A stretch of 64,000 nt of DNA from the NCBI GenBank assembly GCA_016292135.1, contig JAEFAZ010000003.1, positions 1 to 64,000 on the forward strand. The letters are read 5' to 3'. Of this stretch, positions 42,658 through 52,064 are shown in pieces (the first letter of the stretch is position 1; each line of letters begins with the position of its first letter). Position numbers and translations under genes: made by a program. Under the pieces are notes generated by a model, which saw nothing but the letters and a program-made list of their open reading frames with translations, was not told where the DNA came from and searched no databases. The DNA is from Saccharofermentans sp. (GTDB lineage: Bacteria; Bacillota; Clostridia; Saccharofermentanales; Saccharofermentanaceae).

Positions 42658-44176
42658 TTAAGCCAAGGACCTCCGAAAATACTATGGCGGCGCGGTCGCC
42701 GAGTTCGACTTTGCGCTGGGGATGTAATTCATAAGGCTCGCCAAGATCAGACCCGTCAACAAGATAACAACCGGGAACAAGCGACGATGCCTGAGACTGC
42801 AAGTGCTGCATATTCTTCCATTCCGGAGGAACGAAAGAAACATCTTCCGATTCAGGATTAATGTAATCCGGCATTATGGTCGCAACGACCGGAACATCGA
42901 ATCCGAATATCTCGCGCCAGCTCATAACCATCCTTATGAATTTCTCATTATAGGTTTCTGCTCCGAAGCAGTTGGATTCACCCTGATACCAGAAGAAAGC
43001 CCGAACGCTCAAACCCTTCAATGTATTGATCGCGCTGTTATAAAGGACGGTCGGATACATTACCATCATCCTTACGGATTTGTTTTCTTCTGATGTAGAT
43101 TCCCTGATGGTCTTCCAGGCACCCCTGAGATCGATCCTCCTGCCGTCAACTTCAATGTAATAACGATGCTCGGGAACAAAGCCGCCGCAGTTTCTCTCGG
43201 TGATGAGCCTTACTGCGATCAGGTTCTTGCCCTTATGGAGAACAGAAGATGCGAAAGGATATTTCCTGGGCGGATAAAGATAGCCGGTAGTTCCTACTTC
43301 AACGCCGTTGATGTAAGTAACATCAGTATCAACGAGTTCGCCAAGATAGAGGAATGCATCAGGAGACTTAACATCTTCTGTAAGCGTGAACTCTTTATAG
43401 AACCACGAGCACCCGGTCAAGTCCCTGAACATGCCGGGGATCTGTACTTCTTTGGCATCCGAAGGGATCCCGGATGCGTATTCTGCCGCATCGAAAATGC
43501 GGTTCTTGTCCTTCCATCTCTCGCCTTCCTCATACTGGGCCGCGACTTTGGCGGGAAGGTATCCTTCGCCCCAGTTTTCTTCAATGAGGCCTAATTCATC
43601 CGACAGATCCTCCAGATCTTCCCTTCTCATCCAGGCTTCGATCGTGGATCCGCCCTGGGCGCTGAGGATGAGGCCGACAGGAACGCCCGTCTTCTCATAG
43701 ATATGGCGGAAAGTAAAGAAGCCCAAAGCGCTCATGCTGTCTATCTCCCCCGGAACTGCAGCGGTCCAGGGATCGGCTGTAAGCTTGTATTCACCAATCT
43801 CCTTGTAATCGTTATCAGGTATGAGCCTGAACTGTCTGATATAAGGATAGTCTGCCCTGGAAACTATGTCGGCGGAAAGGTCCAAAGTGCGGCTTACGGG
43901 GAGCTCCATATTGGACTGGCCTGCCAGCATGAAGACATCTCCTATGCAGCAGTCGTGCAAAATGATCTTTTCGCTGCCTTCGACGGTGATATCTATGCCA
44001 ACCCTTGTATCAATTGGCTTTGTAACAATGTTAAATTGCCCGTCAACGCATGCTCCGGTGTATTTTTCGCCCTCGATGATGACCGTTACGGACTCAGAAT
44101 CGTCCCAGCCCCAGATATGATTCTCTTTATTCCTCTGAAGGACCATACGGTCCTGAAAATAACCTGCCAGTCTCAT
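42650..44176 (-). CDS. SGNH-type sialate O-acetylesterase family protein, probable xylan acetylesterase
   Basis: About 508 residues from the ATG at 44176, which has GGGGAGGG 7 nt upstream; the longer frame to 44221 has no support. MLAGQSNMELP (S88) is the catalytic block of the family, and FFWYQGESNC is block III. A galactose-binding-like insert with DVTYINGVEVG lies in the middle. Family members in xylan clusters remove acetyl groups from xylo-oligosaccharides. No signal peptide is visible. It is translationally coupled to the GH115 gene and divergent from uxuA. Confidence 0.88.
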   Translation of the reverse strand: MRLAGYFQDRMVLQRNKENHIWGWDDSESVTVIIEGEKYTGACVDGQFNIVTKPIDTRVGIDITVEGSEKIILHDCCIGDVFMLAGQSNMELPVSRTLDLSADIVSRADYPYIRQFRLIPDNDYKEIGEYKLTADPWTAAVPGEIDSMSALGFFTFRHIYEKTGVPVGLILSAQGGSTIEAWMRREDLEDLSDELGLIEENWGEGYLPAKVAAQYEEGERWKDKNRIFDAAEYASGIPSDAKEVQIPGMFRDLTGCSWFYKEFTLTEDVKSPDAFLYLGELVDTDVTYINGVEVGTTGYLYPPRKYPFASSVLHKGKNLIAVRLITERNCGGFVPEHRYYIEVDGRRIDLRGAWKTIRESTSEENKSVRMMVMYPTVLYNSAINTLKGLSVRAFFWYQGESNCFGAETYNEKFIRMVMSWREIFGFDVPVVATIMPDYINPESEDVSFVPPEWKNMQHLQSQASSLVPGCYLVDGSDLGEPYELHPQRKVELGDRAAIVFSEVLGLNE

Positions 44177-44225
44177 TGGGAAACCCTCCCCGGAAAAATA
44201 ATACCCATAGATTATAAACATTATA

Positions 44226-44258
44226 TTGACCTTTTTTCAACAAACTAGTATTCTAGTT
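44226..44258 (+). promoter_or_regulatory. uxuA promoter overlapped by a UxuR-type operator
   Basis: TTGACC (44226-44231) and TATTCT (44249-44254) are 17 bp apart. The -10 lies inside AACTAG-TATT-CTAGTT (44243-44258), a perfect palindrome with 6-bp arms. Binding there would block uxuA-uxuB and perhaps the divergent esterase-GH115 operon. Confidence 0.72.
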
Positions 44259-44286
44259 CCAGAATTTTTTTAGAGGCTCGTGATTT

Positions 44287-45354
44287 ATGAAGATGGTTCT
44301 CAGATGGTTTCCTTCGGGAGACGATACGGTTAAGCTGGCTCAGATCCGCCAGATCCCCGGTGTTACAGGCGTTGCGACATTCCTTTCAGACATTCCCGCG
44401 GGCGATATCTGGCCCATGGAACGCATAGAACAGATCAAAGATGAGATAAACGGAGCAGGTCTCGAGATGGAAGTCATCGAGAGCATCAATGTCCATGAGG
44501 ACATAAAGAAGGGCCTGCCTTCCAAAGACATGTATATCGATAACTACATAAAGACCATGAGGAATCTTGCCAGGGCAGGAGTCAAGTGTGTCTGCTATAA
44601 CTTCATGCCTGTACTGGACTGGTTCAGGAGCGATCTTTACCTCCCCCTGGAGGACGGGAGCTTTGCGATGTCATATTCTCACGATGAAGCGAAGAAGCTG
44701 ACTCTCGAAAACATGACTTCCTCCATGATCAACGGCTCCAACAATTTCTCCCTCCCCGGCTGGGAGCCGGAGAGATTCCCCAAGATGGCTGAAGACATTG
44801 AATTCTATCAGAACGTATCCCAAGATGAATATTTTGCAAACATCAAATATTTCCTGGATGCCATTATGCCGGTTGCAGAAGAATGCGACATGGATTTCGG
44901 CGTGCATCCGGACGATCCGCCCTTCCCTCTCTTCAATCTCCCCAAGGTAGTAAACTGCCGCGATTCCATAAGGAGATATCTGGACCTCAACAAGAGCAAG
45001 AGGAACGGCCTTACTCTCTGCACGGGAAGCCTGGGCGCAAACAAGGATAACGATGTCGTTGCCATAGCAAAAGAATTCGCATCCGAAGGAAGAATTCCTT
45101 TCGTACATCTTCGCAACGTTAAGCATACATCAGATACTGATTTCCACGAGAGCGCGCATCTTTCCGAATGCGGCGATCTTGATATGTATGAGATCGTGAA
45201 AGCCTTGAAGGATTCAGGCTTTGACGGTTACATCCGCCCCGACCACGGCAGAAAGATCTGGGATGAAGAAAGCCGCCCGGGCTACGGTCTTTACGACCGC
45301 GCTCTTGGCGCAGCCTACATCAACGGTCTCTGGGAAGCAACAACTAAATCTTGA
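44287..45354 (+). CDS. uxuA: D-mannonate dehydratase (copy 1)
   Basis: A 355-residue UxuA, the family's normal length. It dehydrates mannonate to 2-keto-3-deoxygluconate. Conserved stretches include CVCYNFMPVLDWFRSDL, VHPDDPPFPLFNLP, LTLCTGSLGA and YIRPDHGR, with the metal-binding Cys, His and Asp residues. It is followed by uxuB 16 bp downstream, so the two form an operon under the operator at 44243. A second, closely similar copy lies at the right edge of the window. Confidence 0.95.
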   Translation: MKMVLRWFPSGDDTVKLAQIRQIPGVTGVATFLSDIPAGDIWPMERIEQIKDEINGAGLEMEVIESINVHEDIKKGLPSKDMYIDNYIKTMRNLARAGVKCVCYNFMPVLDWFRSDLYLPLEDGSFAMSYSHDEAKKLTLENMTSSMINGSNNFSLPGWEPERFPKMAEDIEFYQNVSQDEYFANIKYFLDAIMPVAEECDMDFGVHPDDPPFPLFNLPKVVNCRDSIRRYLDLNKSKRNGLTLCTGSLGANKDNDVVAIAKEFASEGRIPFVHLRNVKHTSDTDFHESAHLSECGDLDMYEIVKALKDSGFDGYIRPDHGRKIWDEESRPGYGLYDRALGAAYINGLWEATTKS

Positions 45355-45370
45355 TCAGGAGAATAAAACA

Positions 45371-46975
45371 ATGCCCGAACTTACATTAGCTGATCTTAAG
45401 GGCGGCAGATACGCAGAATTACCTGTCGTAGAAACGCCCCTTTATGACATAGATGAAATGATCAAAGCAACAATGGAAGAACCTGTCTGGCTCCACTTCG
45501 GCGCAGGCAACATCTTCAGGATCTTCATTGCAGGGATCGCAGATCAGCTCTTAAACAACAAAAGCCTTACTAAGGGCATAATCGCAGCAGACCTCTTCGA
45601 CGGAGAGATAATCGATGAGATCTATAAGCCTCACGACAATCTGACTCTTGCGGCGAGCATGAGAGCTGACGGCATAATTTACTTAAAGATCGTTGCATCC
45701 GTAGCAGAAGCCATCAACGGCACAAAAGGAGAAGATCAAAGCAAGAGACTGATCGAGATCGCATCCTCCCCTTCATTGCAGATGATGAGCTTTACCATAA
45801 CCGAGAAAGGTTATGCCCTTAAAGGACTGGACGGCGATTTCTTAAATGTCGTTAAGTCTGATATCGAAAACGGCCCGGATAACTGTATCCACGCAATGAG
45901 CCGCGTCTGCGCTTTGCTCCTTGCAAGATATAAGAGCTGCAAAAAGCCTCTGGCCTTAGTCAGCATGGATAACTGCAGCCATAACGGCGACAAGCTCATG
46001 GAGAGCATCCTTACGATCGCGGAGGAATGGAATGCAAGAGGATTCCTGACTGAAGATTTCATCAACTGGATCGAAGAGAATGTCACCTTCCCTCTCACCA
46101 TGATCGACAAGATCACGCCGAGGCCCGACCGCGAAGTGCAGGAAAAGATAGAAAAGATCGGCATAAGTTCGATAGACCCTATAACGACTTCCAAAGGAAC
46201 ATACATTGCGCCTTTCGTAAATGCGGAGATCCCCCAGTATCTTGTAATAGAAGATAAGTTCCCCGCAGGAAGACCGGATTTCCAGAATGCGGGCGTTTAC
46301 ATGACCGACCGCGATACTGTCAACAAAGTCGAGAAGATGAAGGTCACGACCTGCCTTAATCCTCTCCATACCGCTCTTGCAGTCTTCGGGTGCCTCTTAG
46401 GCTACAAGAAGATAGCAGATGAGATGAAAGACGAAGACCTTGTAAGTCTCGTAAACAAACTCGGCTACGCTGAAGCCATGAAGGTCGTAACCGATCCCGG
46501 CATAATCGCGCCTGACAGATTCATCAAGGAAGTTATAGAAGAAAGGCTTCCCAATCCTTATATCCCCGACATGCCCCAGAGGATCGCAACTGATACTTCT
46601 CTTAAGATGCCCATAAGATTCGGCGAGACGATAAAGTCCTATATCCTGGATCCTGAACTGGACGTAAAAGACTTGACCATAGTGCCTCTCGTGATCGCAG
46701 GCTGGATGAGATATCTCCTCGCCAAGGACGATCAGGGCAATGACATGGAATTAAGTTCCGACCCTATGCTGGCAGAACTTCAGGGGCACCTTAAAGATGT
46801 CAGATGGAACGATCCCGGATCTGCAGGAGACGCATTGGATCCGATCCTTAAGAATGACATGATCTTCGCAACAGACCTCATGGAATGCGGCCTTGGCGAT
46901 AAGGTCAAGTCCATCTTCCGTGAGATGCTCGAAGGCGAAGGCAGCGTAAGAAGGACTATCAGAAGATATATCTGA
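45371..46975 (+). CDS. uxuB: Fructuronate reductase/mannonate oxidoreductase
   Basis: A 534-residue long-chain mannitol-dehydrogenase-family protein. The N-terminal Rossmann region begins with VWLHFGAGNIFRIFIAGI, and the catalytic region is near PHTALAVFGCLLGYKKI, preceded by KMKVTTCLNP. AGGAG lies 9 nt before the ATG at 45371; the frame runs open further upstream but overlaps uxuA. It reduces fructuronate to mannonate with NADH, between UxaC and UxuA. The context makes the assignment firm. Confidence 0.93.
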   Translation: MPELTLADLKGGRYAELPVVETPLYDIDEMIKATMEEPVWLHFGAGNIFRIFIAGIADQLLNNKSLTKGIIAADLFDGEIIDEIYKPHDNLTLAASMRADGIIYLKIVASVAEAINGTKGEDQSKRLIEIASSPSLQMMSFTITEKGYALKGLDGDFLNVVKSDIENGPDNCIHAMSRVCALLLARYKSCKKPLALVSMDNCSHNGDKLMESILTIAEEWNARGFLTEDFINWIEENVTFPLTMIDKITPRPDREVQEKIEKIGISSIDPITTSKGTYIAPFVNAEIPQYLVIEDKFPAGRPDFQNAGVYMTDRDTVNKVEKMKVTTCLNPLHTALAVFGCLLGYKKIADEMKDEDLVSLVNKLGYAEAMKVVTDPGIIAPDRFIKEVIEERLPNPYIPDMPQRIATDTSLKMPIRFGETIKSYILDPELDVKDLTIVPLVIAGWMRYLLAKDDQGNDMELSSDPMLAELQGHLKDVRWNDPGSAGDALDPILKNDMIFATDLMECGLGDKVKSIFREMLEGEGSVRRTIRRYI

Positions 46976-46978
46976 CCG

Positions 46979-49408
46979 TCAGGTCCCGATCTTCACTGTC
47001 GTGATCTTATAGAGCAGCCACTTGGGACCTGAAAGATTATTCGATATCTCGAAAGTATATCTTGAGCACAGCGAGAGGAGTTCATCGTATTCCTCCTGCG
47101 TCAGGAGCTCGTCCGAGAAAGCAGCTTTTTCGGCGATCTTAGTGACTTCAAACAAGGGTCTTCCACCCGTGAAGCGGCAGGTGAAGCGGTAGAGCTTATA
47201 GTATGCGATAGCGCGCATATTTATGTTGTCGGTCTTAAAACTCCTGGTCCAGTAGATGAAGAATACCAGCTTGGTAATGAGGCAGAGCAGAGCGGTCACT
47301 GATGCTATGGTCAGGACCACCTTGGCCCAGAAGATGAAATTTTCCTCAGCTATCTCCAGCCTGCTCTTTTCCTTTGGTGCAGGGACCTTCGTAGGTATGG
47401 GAGTCGGAGTCGAACTGGGAGTGGGTGTAACACTGACAGAGGCGGGCACGGTATATTTCGGGGCGGGATCGGTCTCGCCCGTCCTCTCTGAAGGAGCTCT
47501 GTATCCGATCTCGCTCTTGGATACGACAGGTTCTCTTTCATGCGCGAAGGTCTTGTTCTCGACGGAACTGTCTACATGTGCGACTGCGTCTATGTTGTGG
47601 GCTGCGGCGTCGACAGTGTAGCCGGGCGTCGCATCTCCCATTACCCATCCGTAGTCAGGCAGGAAGAACTCGAACCAGGCATGGGCCTGCGAAGCATAGA
47701 TTATGCTCTCCTGATTGGGGTAGGAGCCGGTATCGATATAGCCCCTGACATATCTTGCGGGAACGCCGATCATGCGAAGGAGGATCATGGAAGTTGCAGC
47801 ATAGTGAACGCAGATGCCGCTCTCGGCTTCGGATACGAACCAGGGCACGAAGTCCTTGTTCTTGGGAGGATACTTGGTGTCCTTGTCGTAAGGATGCAGC
47901 CCTGATACGAACTCGGTGACCTTACGGACCTTGTCGGCATCGCTCATCTCGCTGTTGCCGTAATAGACATCAAGATACCACCGGGGAAGCTTGCCGCTCG
48001 TGATGAGCGCCCTCTCGGTGGCCTCAGGGACCTTGAGGGCTGTGTTATAGACATAAGTTTCAAGATATTTCTCGCTGTAGATATCGCCTGTCCTGACCGG
48101 CTTTGCGGAAAGCGAGAAAGTGCTGCTGCCGCCTGAAGTCGTATTGTAGGGATTCACATGGGTTATGTCCGTATCAGCCTCCGAGATATACCAGTCGCTG
48201 TAGTAAGGGACTATGTCGACAAGACAGGGTTCCAGGGGCGTTACGCTGAGAACATATTCCGCCATGTTTTCACCGTCCTTGATATCAGGGAAAGAAAGAC
48301 TCGAAGGATATGGATTCATCCTTATTTTCTCTGCGGTCAGCTTGTTGTTCTCGTAGGTGTCGAGAGACTCGACCTTGAGGTAGAGCGTATTGCCGGTGTA
48401 AGAGGAATAAATATCTCCGTCCGTGATGATATCCCAGCGTTCTTCGGGATTGCCTGAATAGTAGCGGTTCTTATACTTATATGTCTTCAGCACTTCGGTC
48501 GAAGATGGATCGAAGGGACCCACATCATTAAGATATGTCGTCGTCGCATATAGGGATGTGAACTGCCCGCCGCCGCTGCCGAACGCCGCGCCTCTCCAGC
48601 CCTTGTCTGCGATCTCGATCATCTTGTGGATGATGCTGTCCTCGTCTTGTGCAGACCTGTCGTAAGTCTCCCTTGCGAAGGCCAGGATGTCGTTGGCGAG
48701 CTCGTTCTTGTTGTAGCTGTTTTCGGGATAGACAAGGCCCATGACCGTGCCGAACAATATCACGGGGGCAGCAAGGATCACGAGCATCTTCTCTGCCATC
48801 TCCCTCTTCTTCCTGCGCGTGAAATGGACTATCAGCGCGCCCGTGAATCCGATCGATGCTATGATGACCGGGATCTGGTCCGGATACTTCGCGGTGTTGA
48901 TGACAGAGCAGATGAAGAAAGGCAGATAAGGGATGAGTGACAAAGGAATGAACTTCCTCCTCATCAGCGCATAGGCCGTCAGTGAGACCGGGATGAGGTC
49001 ATAAGCAAGGAAGAAGGGTATGGCCGATGAGCTCCTTTCGGCGACTCCCGTGTTGTTCTCAAGGAACCATAAAGTGGAATAGATCATGAAGTTCTCGAGG
49101 AACTGCGCGAGGCCCTCCCCTACGCCGAAGATATCGGTCAGGAGCAGGATGGCAAATATGACCGGCGCCGCGATCAGGGCGCTCATCGTGAGCCACTTGT
49201 TCTTAAGGTAGTAGAAGAAGATAAACAGGCCCGATATTACGACCGAATATACCAGGATATTGCCGAACGAATGCTGTATCTTGAAAGCCGTCGCCAGCAT
49301 GACCGTGAAGCCCAGGCACATCAGGACCGTGATCCCGAATGCGATCAGGACCGATCTTAACTCCAAATGCTTATTCTCGATCGCCGATACCGTCTTCTCA
49401 TTCTTCAT
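46979..49408 (-). CDS. Membrane-anchored transglutaminase-like protein
   Basis: An 809-residue protein. The N-terminal 230 residues hold six or so transmembrane helices, a large outside domain follows, and the transglutaminase core has C533 (GICVHYA), H576 (AHAWFEF) and D592 (MGDATPG). A Pro/Thr linker and another transmembrane helix (about 692-720) precede a cytoplasmic tail. This TgpA-like layout is common in operons with MoxR ATPase and DUF58 genes, as here. The activity could be peptidase or crosslinking; the substrate is unknown. The start overlaps the DUF58 gene end by 11 bp. Confidence 0.9.
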   Translation of the reverse strand: MKNEKTVSAIENKHLELRSVLIAFGITVLMCLGFTVMLATAFKIQHSFGNILVYSVVISGLFIFFYYLKNKWLTMSALIAAPVIFAILLLTDIFGVGEGLAQFLENFMIYSTLWFLENNTGVAERSSSAIPFFLAYDLIPVSLTAYALMRRKFIPLSLIPYLPFFICSVINTAKYPDQIPVIIASIGFTGALIVHFTRRKKREMAEKMLVILAAPVILFGTVMGLVYPENSYNKNELANDILAFARETYDRSAQDEDSIIHKMIEIADKGWRGAAFGSGGGQFTSLYATTTYLNDVGPFDPSSTEVLKTYKYKNRYYSGNPEERWDIITDGDIYSSYTGNTLYLKVESLDTYENNKLTAEKIRMNPYPSSLSFPDIKDGENMAEYVLSVTPLEPCLVDIVPYYSDWYISEADTDITHVNPYNTTSGGSSTFSLSAKPVRTGDIYSEKYLETYVYNTALKVPEATERALITSGKLPRWYLDVYYGNSEMSDADKVRKVTEFVSGLHPYDKDTKYPPKNKDFVPWFVSEAESGICVHYAATSMILLRMIGVPARYVRGYIDTGSYPNQESIIYASQAHAWFEFFLPDYGWVMGDATPGYTVDAAAHNIDAVAHVDSSVENKTFAHEREPVVSKSEIGYRAPSERTGETDPAPKYTVPASVSVTPTPSSTPTPIPTKVPAPKEKSRLEIAEENFIFWAKVVLTIASVTALLCLITKLVFFIYWTRSFKTDNINMRAIAYYKLYRFTCRFTGGRPLFEVTKIAEKAAFSDELLTQEEYDELLSLCSRYTFEISNNLSGPKWLLYKITTVKIGT

Positions 49409-50297
49409 GAATGTCTTCCTCCGGTATCTTCATCCTCAATACATTTACCAGGGCCTTGTCAAGATCTGCCCTGGATTCGACTTCGTAAGCTATCTCCTTC
49501 ATGTCAGGAGGTATGATCCTTATCCTGTGCGGGACATCGTGATCCAGCAGATACTTCGACGTGAAGAGGATCTGCCCCAGATGCAGGTCCATGATATCTC
49601 TGTCCCTGGTAAGTTTTAATATCAGTCTGGAATGGCCCCCGTACTGCTCGAAAGGGTCCTTGACCAGGAGCTTGTCCTTCTTGGCGGACATCTTCCAGTG
49701 TATCGTCTTGACCGGGTCTCCTAACTGGTAATCCCTGATGTCGTAGATCTCCGACATCGGCTGCTTGGACCTTCGAAGGTTCTTCGCTTTGAAGCCGTAG
49801 GTATTCGGCATTATGTCTGGCATCTCGGGCTTGGGAAGGACTAATATCTCATACTCCCTGTTGAGCTTCCTGCTTATGAAAAAGAAGCCCAGAAGATCGT
49901 AGATACGGACCTTGGTGAACCTGTATGCGTAAGAGCCGCAGTGCGATGTATCGACGGGTATCTTAAGAGAGCCCGTATCGTGGATGCGGTAGGACAGCTT
50001 GCGCGAAGAATCCATCATGCGGTCAGTGATCCTGAGCCCCACCCTGCAGAAAGAAAAATAGGATGCGTATCCTGAGATCTTTATCTCTATGTCATTGGGA
50101 TCTTCGATCTGGGAACTCTTCGGGAACTCGGTCTCGAACTTGAGATTGACTGCCGCAACGATGCAGGCGATAAGTGACAGGACGGGAACCAGCAGTATCC
50201 CGACCAGGCAATACCAGGCGACCCACATCTTGTAGCAGAGGAAGAAGACGAAGGCTGATATCAAAGCTATTAAATAGATGCCCCAGGTCCTAAACAT
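49398..50297 (-). CDS. DUF58 membrane protein
   Basis: A 299-residue protein with two N-terminal transmembrane helices (about 5-50) and a DUF58 domain whose signature SEIYDIRDYQLGDPVKTIHW is clear. DUF58 proteins resemble von Willebrand A folds and travel with MoxR ATPases. It lies 6 bp after the moxR gene and overlaps the transglutaminase gene. The trio probably forms a membrane-associated assembly or maturation system; the target is not known. Confidence 0.92.
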   Translation of the reverse strand: MFRTWGIYLIALISAFVFFLCYKMWVAWYCLVGILLVPVLSLIACIVAAVNLKFETEFPKSSQIEDPNDIEIKISGYASYFSFCRVGLRITDRMMDSSRKLSYRIHDTGSLKIPVDTSHCGSYAYRFTKVRIYDLLGFFFISRKLNREYEILVLPKPEMPDIMPNTYGFKAKNLRRSKQPMSEIYDIRDYQLGDPVKTIHWKMSAKKDKLLVKDPFEQYGGHSRLILKLTRDRDIMDLHLGQILFTSKYLLDHDVPHRIRIIPPDMKEIAYEVESRADLDKALVNVLRMKIPEEDIHEE

Positions 50298-50303
50298 ATC
50301 AGA

Positions 50304-51236
50304 TCAGACCTTGGGAGGAGTTACCGCCTTAACTATCTCTTTAGCGATGTCTTCGGTGGATCTGCTGTTGATCTCGGCTTCGGCCGTCAATAAGAGCCTG
50401 TGCGTTACGACGGGACCGAAGACCTTCTGCACGTCCTGCGGGATTATGTAGTTCCTGCCGTTAAGGTAAGCGCAGGCCTTGGCCATCGATGTCAGAGCGA
50501 GCGTCGCACGCGGGCTTGCTCCTCTCATGAGATCCTTATTGGTACGTGTCGAATTAATGAGTGTTACGATGTAATCAGCAAGCTTCTCATGGACGAAGAC
50601 TTTATTAACTTCAGATTGCATGTTCAATATATCGTCGGCGCTGCATACGACCTTGACCTTGTCCATCGGGTTGATGCCGTTCCTTCTTCTCGACAGCATC
50701 GCCTTCTCGTCTTCGGGCGAGGGATAACCTATCGATACGCGCACCATGAAGCGGTCGACCTGCGAGTCAGGCAGCAAGGATGTACCGGATGCGCCTGCGG
50801 GGTTCTGCGTCGCGATAACAGTAAAGGGCTTGGGCAGCATATATGTCTTGCCGTCGACTGTGACGTTGCCTTCTTCCATAGCCTCCAGCAGAGCCGACTG
50901 GGTACGTGTCGATGCACGGTTAAGCTCGTCTGCGAGGAAGAGGTTATGGAAGATGCTGCCGGGCTGATATTTCATCGAATCAGTCGCACGGTCGTATATC
51001 GAAAAGCCTGTGATGTCGGAGGGCAGTACGTCAGGGGTAAACTGGACACGCCCGAAGTTAAGTCCCATCGTCCTGGAGAATGCCAGGGCCAGAGTGGTCT
51101 TGCCTACTCCCGGAACGTCTTCCATCAGGATATGTCCGCCTGCAAGGATCGCAGTAAGGGTCTGCTCGATCACGGTATCCTTACCGCATATGACTTTCTT
51201 TACTTCGAAGATGATGTTGTCACAGATATTAGCCAT
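50304..51236 (-). CDS. MoxR-family AAA+ ATPase
   Basis: A 310-residue MoxR ATPase with Walker A GVGKTTLA, Walker B LFLADELNR, sensor 1 VIATQNP and an arginine finger region near QVDRFMVRVSIGYP. The C-terminal lid domain contains GASPRATLAL. It is the first gene of the MoxR-DUF58-transglutaminase operon. GGGGG lies 7 nt before the ATG. MoxR proteins act as chaperones for partner VWA-like proteins, here probably the DUF58 protein. Confidence 0.94.
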   Translation of the reverse strand: MANICDNIIFEVKKVICGKDTVIEQTLTAILAGGHILMEDVPGVGKTTLALAFSRTMGLNFGRVQFTPDVLPSDITGFSIYDRATDSMKYQPGSIFHNLFLADELNRASTRTQSALLEAMEEGNVTVDGKTYMLPKPFTVIATQNPAGASGTSLLPDSQVDRFMVRVSIGYPSPEDEKAMLSRRRNGINPMDKVKVVCSADDILNMQSEVNKVFVHEKLADYIVTLINSTRTNKDLMRGASPRATLALTSMAKACAYLNGRNYIIPQDVQKVFGPVVTHRLLLTAEAEINSRSTEDIAKEIVKAVTPPKV

Positions 51237-51330
51237 GTTAATACCCCCGTTCCAATTTCTTTAAAAGTATAACATTAAAAGGGCGCAAATATCTCTATTT
51301 CATTGCGTGATATTTGAATGAAGGCAAGAT

Positions 51331-51350
51331 AAAACCCGGAACTTGCCGGG
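51331..51350 (-). terminator. Weak terminator after the dynamin cassette
   Basis: On the minus strand CCCGG-CAAGTT-CCGGG is followed by TTTTAT. The stem is short. It is about 85 bp after the last gene of the dynamin cassette, and the rest of this 200-bp gap shows nothing clear. Confidence 0.45.
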
Positions 51351-51436
51351 CTCTAAGGGGGGTACTAATGAAGACTGTTTGTTTTGCTTAACGACCTCAT
51401 TATCTGACCCTTAACTGAAATGAACTTGAAAGAAAT

Positions 51437-52051
51437 TCAAGAATTCAAAAAATCTTCCAGATAATTTGCAAGGAAGTGCATCGCGGCATAGACATAGAGC
51501 TGCTGCTGTTTCTCGTTAAGGTCCTTGTTGTAGTCCCATGCCTTCTGCGCGGCGATGGATGCGCCGCCCGTAACGAGAGCTAACCCCGCCTGCCCTAAGA
51601 ACTTTCCTGCAGCCTTCTTGCGCTCTTCGGCAGTCGGTGTAACATCGACCGCGACAGCAGTCGAAGAAGACAGCGGAACAGGCTCTTCAGCAGCAGGATC
51701 GAAGTCACGCAGGAACGCTTCGTAACGCGCCTTGTCCTTCACGAAAACAGTATCCGCGATGATGCATGCATAACGGGAGTTATAACCGTACTTGATGCCC
51801 CAGCGCTCGTATTTGGTATCGATGAAGCAGAGCAATGCATCCATGTCCTTGATCGCGCCTATGAAGATGGTCTTGCCCGTGATAGGCGGATTCTTTTTCT
51901 TAAGATCCCAGGACTTCTCGCTCAGGGCAAGGAGCGTGATCTCATCCCCGCCCTCACCTGCTTCTTCGTTCATCGCATCGACCAGCTTGCGGAAGCAGTC
52001 TACCGCGTATTCATCCTTATATACAACGACCAGTTCTTTCTTGCCTGCCAT
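51437..52051 (-). CDS. Unknown protein, third member of the dynamin-like cassette
   Basis: A 204-residue protein I do not recognise. The N-terminal 120 residues look like a compact alpha/beta domain (ELVVVYKDEYAVDCFRKLVDAM, TIFIGAIKDMDALLCFID). A Pro/Ser/Thr linker precedes a small-residue hydrophobic stretch (FLGQAGLALVTGGASIAA, near 150-167) and a helical end. No enzyme motif is visible. It starts 13 bp after the first GTPase gene, so all three are co-transcribed. The hydrophobic stretch could touch membranes or the GTPase paddles; this is conjecture. Confidence 0.75.
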   Translation of the reverse strand: MAGKKELVVVYKDEYAVDCFRKLVDAMNEEAGEGGDEITLLALSEKSWDLKKKNPPITGKTIFIGAIKDMDALLCFIDTKYERWGIKYGYNSRYACIIADTVFVKDKARYEAFLRDFDPAAEEPVPLSSSTAVAVDVTPTAEERKKAAGKFLGQAGLALVTGGASIAAQKAWDYNKDLNEKQQQLYVYAAMHFLANYLEDFLNS

Positions 52052-52064
52052 ATCTGCCTCCGGA